Shown: piece by piece, positions 22,509-23,441 of the stretch | Numbering within the stretch: position 1 is the stretch's first letter | Layout: each line of letters begins with the position of its first letter | Source of the DNA: Ruminococcus sp. UBA4385 | GTDB taxonomy: Bacteria > Bacillota_A > Clostridia > Oscillospirales > Ruminococcaceae | Direction: 5' to 3' | DNA: 23,441 bases | Assembly: GCA_002391065.1 (NCBI GenBank) | Contig: DGRP01000126.1 | Coordinates: forward strand, 1-23,441 | Notes under the pieces: generated by a model | What the model was told of the DNA's origin: nothing | Database searches by the model: none | The model's input: only the letters and a program-made list of their open reading frames with translations | Translations under genes and position numbers: made by a program

Positions 22509-23198
22509 TCAGCTCTCCGTTTGTTCCTCAATCATTCTGTAAAGCTCACCGACAGCATCGGAAAGCCCTCCGAGCCTGTCAACTATGCCCTCTTTAACTG
22601 CCTGCTCGCCCTCAACCACTGAGCCTACGTCCATGACCAATTCTCCCGTAGCCATGATAAGCTCCCTGAATCTCTCCTCGGATATCGACGAGTTTTCGGT
22701 TACAAACCTGACAATTCTGTCCTGCATTTTCTCAAAGTAAGACAGTGTCTGCGGTATCCCGGGGACAAGCCCGTTCATTCGTACAGGGTGTATAGTCATT
22801 GTGGCACTTTTAACTATAAACGAGGTCTTGGCACTTACAGCAAGCGGAACTCCTATTGAGTGTCCTCCGCCGACCACAAGCGACACCGTAGGCTTTTTCA
22901 TTCCCGAAATAAGCTCTGCAATCGCAAGCCCGGCCTCGACATCTCCGCCGACAGTATTCAGAATGATAAGCAGACCCTCAATATTTGTGTCCTGCTCGAC
23001 TGAAACTATCGTAGGTATAATATGCTCATACTTAGTGGTTTTATTATCGGCAGGCAGGATATAATGCCCCTCGATCTGCCCGATTATGTTAAGGCAATGA
23101 ACCGAGTGCTTTGCATTCGGAAGGGTAATGCTCCCGAGCCCTGCACCAAACAGTTCCTTTTCATCAACCTCATTAAAAATATCATCAAGCTCTTCCAT
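22509..23198 (-). CDS. tepA: ClpP-like serine protease TepA (YmfB family)
   Basis: The 229-residue cytoplasmic protein belongs to the ClpP/crotonase fold family called TepA or YmfB. The nucleophile is S114 in [10 protein letters not shown], the base is H137 in T-I-H-P-V-R, and the third residue is probably D190. The oxyanion strand reads L-N-T-V-G-G-D-V (80-87). TepA was linked to protein secretion in Bacillus, and the same gene lies near spoIIIE/ftsK there; this order is kept here with uppP in between. GGAGG lies 9 bases before the ATG. A clear sigma-A promoter lies upstream. Confidence 0.9.
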   Translation of the reverse strand: MEELDDIFNEVDEKELFGAGLGSITLPNAKHSVHCLNIIGQIEGHYILPADNKTTKYEHIIPTIVSVEQDTNIEGLLIILNTVGGDVEAGLAIAELISGMKKPTVSLVVGGGHSIGVPLAVSAKTSFIVKSATMTIHPVRMNGLVPGIPQTLSYFEKMQDRIVRFVTENSSISEERFRELIMATGELVMDVGSVVEGEQAVKEGIVDRLGGLSDAVGELYRMIEEQTES

Positions 23199-23273
23199 TC
23201 AGATCAACCTCCGCTCTATAACGGAAGTATCTGCAAAATCGCCCGATTTATTCAGGCACAGCCCGACATATTA

Positions 23274-23302
23274 ATAATAACATATTAAGCCGTCAATGTC
23301 AA
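23274..23302 (-). promoter_or_regulatory. sigma-A promoter of tepA-uppP
   Basis: On the minus strand a perfect TTGACA (23297-23302) lies 17 bases from TATTAT (23274-23279). The leader of about 70 bases contains a short palindrome, AAATCG-CC-CGATTT (23236-23249). Nothing else is recognised between 23199 and 23335. Confidence 0.8.
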
Positions 23303-23335
23303 CCTTTATATGTACAAAAAATTTCCCATTATTTC

Positions 23336-23441
23336 TAAGGCAACACCGCACGACCAATGTGCATCAGATGCGCCGTCCAGATTTTTGTCAGATTGCCTAA
23401 ATTCGACGCAGGCTTGCTGACGCAAGTCAAGGAGAATTTGG
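23336..23441. repeat. Partial repeat element, cut by the right edge
   Basis: From TAAGGCAACACCGCACGA (23336-23353), which recurs inverted at 7978-7995, the sequence becomes richer in hairpins and GC than the AT-rich promoter region before it. GCATC-A-GATGC lies at 23361-23371. AGGCAA (23338-23343) is inverted as TTGCCT (23393-23398). Near the edge CTTGC-TGAC-GCAAG nests inside AAATTC...GAATTT. There is no reading frame. It looks like a non-autonomous mobile or palindromic element whose far end lies outside the window. Confidence 0.55.

Noticed and set aside
1..23441. Defence system, CRISPR array, phage or integrative element
   Set aside because: No repeat-spacer array, integrase, transposase, toxin-antitoxin pair or nuclease cluster was found; the genes are mostly housekeeping with two secreted accessory proteins.

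Overview
The window looks like part of a gut or rumen Ruminococcus-type chromosome (Bacillota, Clostridia, Oscillospiraceae). The evidence is a secreted protein ending in a cellulosome-type dockerin, strong AAGGAGG ribosome binding sites, sigma-A promoters, a SpoIIQ-like protein, a fused IspH-S1 protein typical of Clostridia, and moderate GC. Species cannot be read from the sequence. No tRNA, rRNA, CRISPR array, transposase or phage gene was seen. No gene-free stretch reaches 300 bases; the longest, about 240-260 bases (6850-7109 and 23199-23441), hold promoters and repeats.

Layout. Positions 1-1892 are on the plus strand: a promoter and structured leader, rplM-rpsI (L13 and S9), a terminator, then an independently transcribed acetolactate decarboxylase gene. 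From 1997 to 23198 every gene is on the minus strand, and the two directions meet at back-to-back terminators (1902-1985). Read in transcription order from the right end, there is first tepA-uppP (a ClpP-like protease and undecaprenyl-diphosphatase). After a terminator comes a tightly packed run of seven genes: ftsK, a ComEC-like metallo-beta-lactamase-fold protein, a DUF3006 protein, an RpiR/SIS regulator, a BaiN-like flavoprotein, a Cmk-PlsC fusion and an IspH-S1 fusion. Then come a class A penicillin-binding protein, a THUMP-type rRNA methyltransferase plus a HAD phosphatase, a SpoIIQ-like M23 protein, a secreted FN3/SH3-like/C39-type protein, and a secreted BspA-LRR protein with a dockerin.

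How the genes fit together. Much of the minus-strand block serves the envelope and growth: UppP recycles the lipid carrier for peptidoglycan, the class A PBP polymerises it, PlsC makes phosphatidic acid, IspH makes isoprenoid precursors, and FtsK couples chromosome segregation to the septum. The seven genes from ftsK to ispH-S1 overlap by 1, 4 or 29 bases or abut exactly, so they are probably co-transcribed and translationally coupled. The two extracellular proteins at the left of the block look accessory: one is built to dock on a cohesin scaffold, the other carries an intact Cys-His-Asp set.

Most interesting points. (1) A perfect AAGGAGGT and in-frame ATG lie inside the ispH-S1 fusion exactly at the domain junction, suggesting S1 is also made alone. 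(2) Two consecutive gene fusions meet at TAA|ATG. (3) A composite palindromic repeat lies between two hairpin copies, and its edge forms part of a promoter. (4) A second repeat family is cut by the right edge of the window, and an 18-base end of it also covers the stop codon of the HAD gene. (5) A two-codon mini-ORF abuts the ftsK start. (6) A palindrome sits on the alsD promoter.
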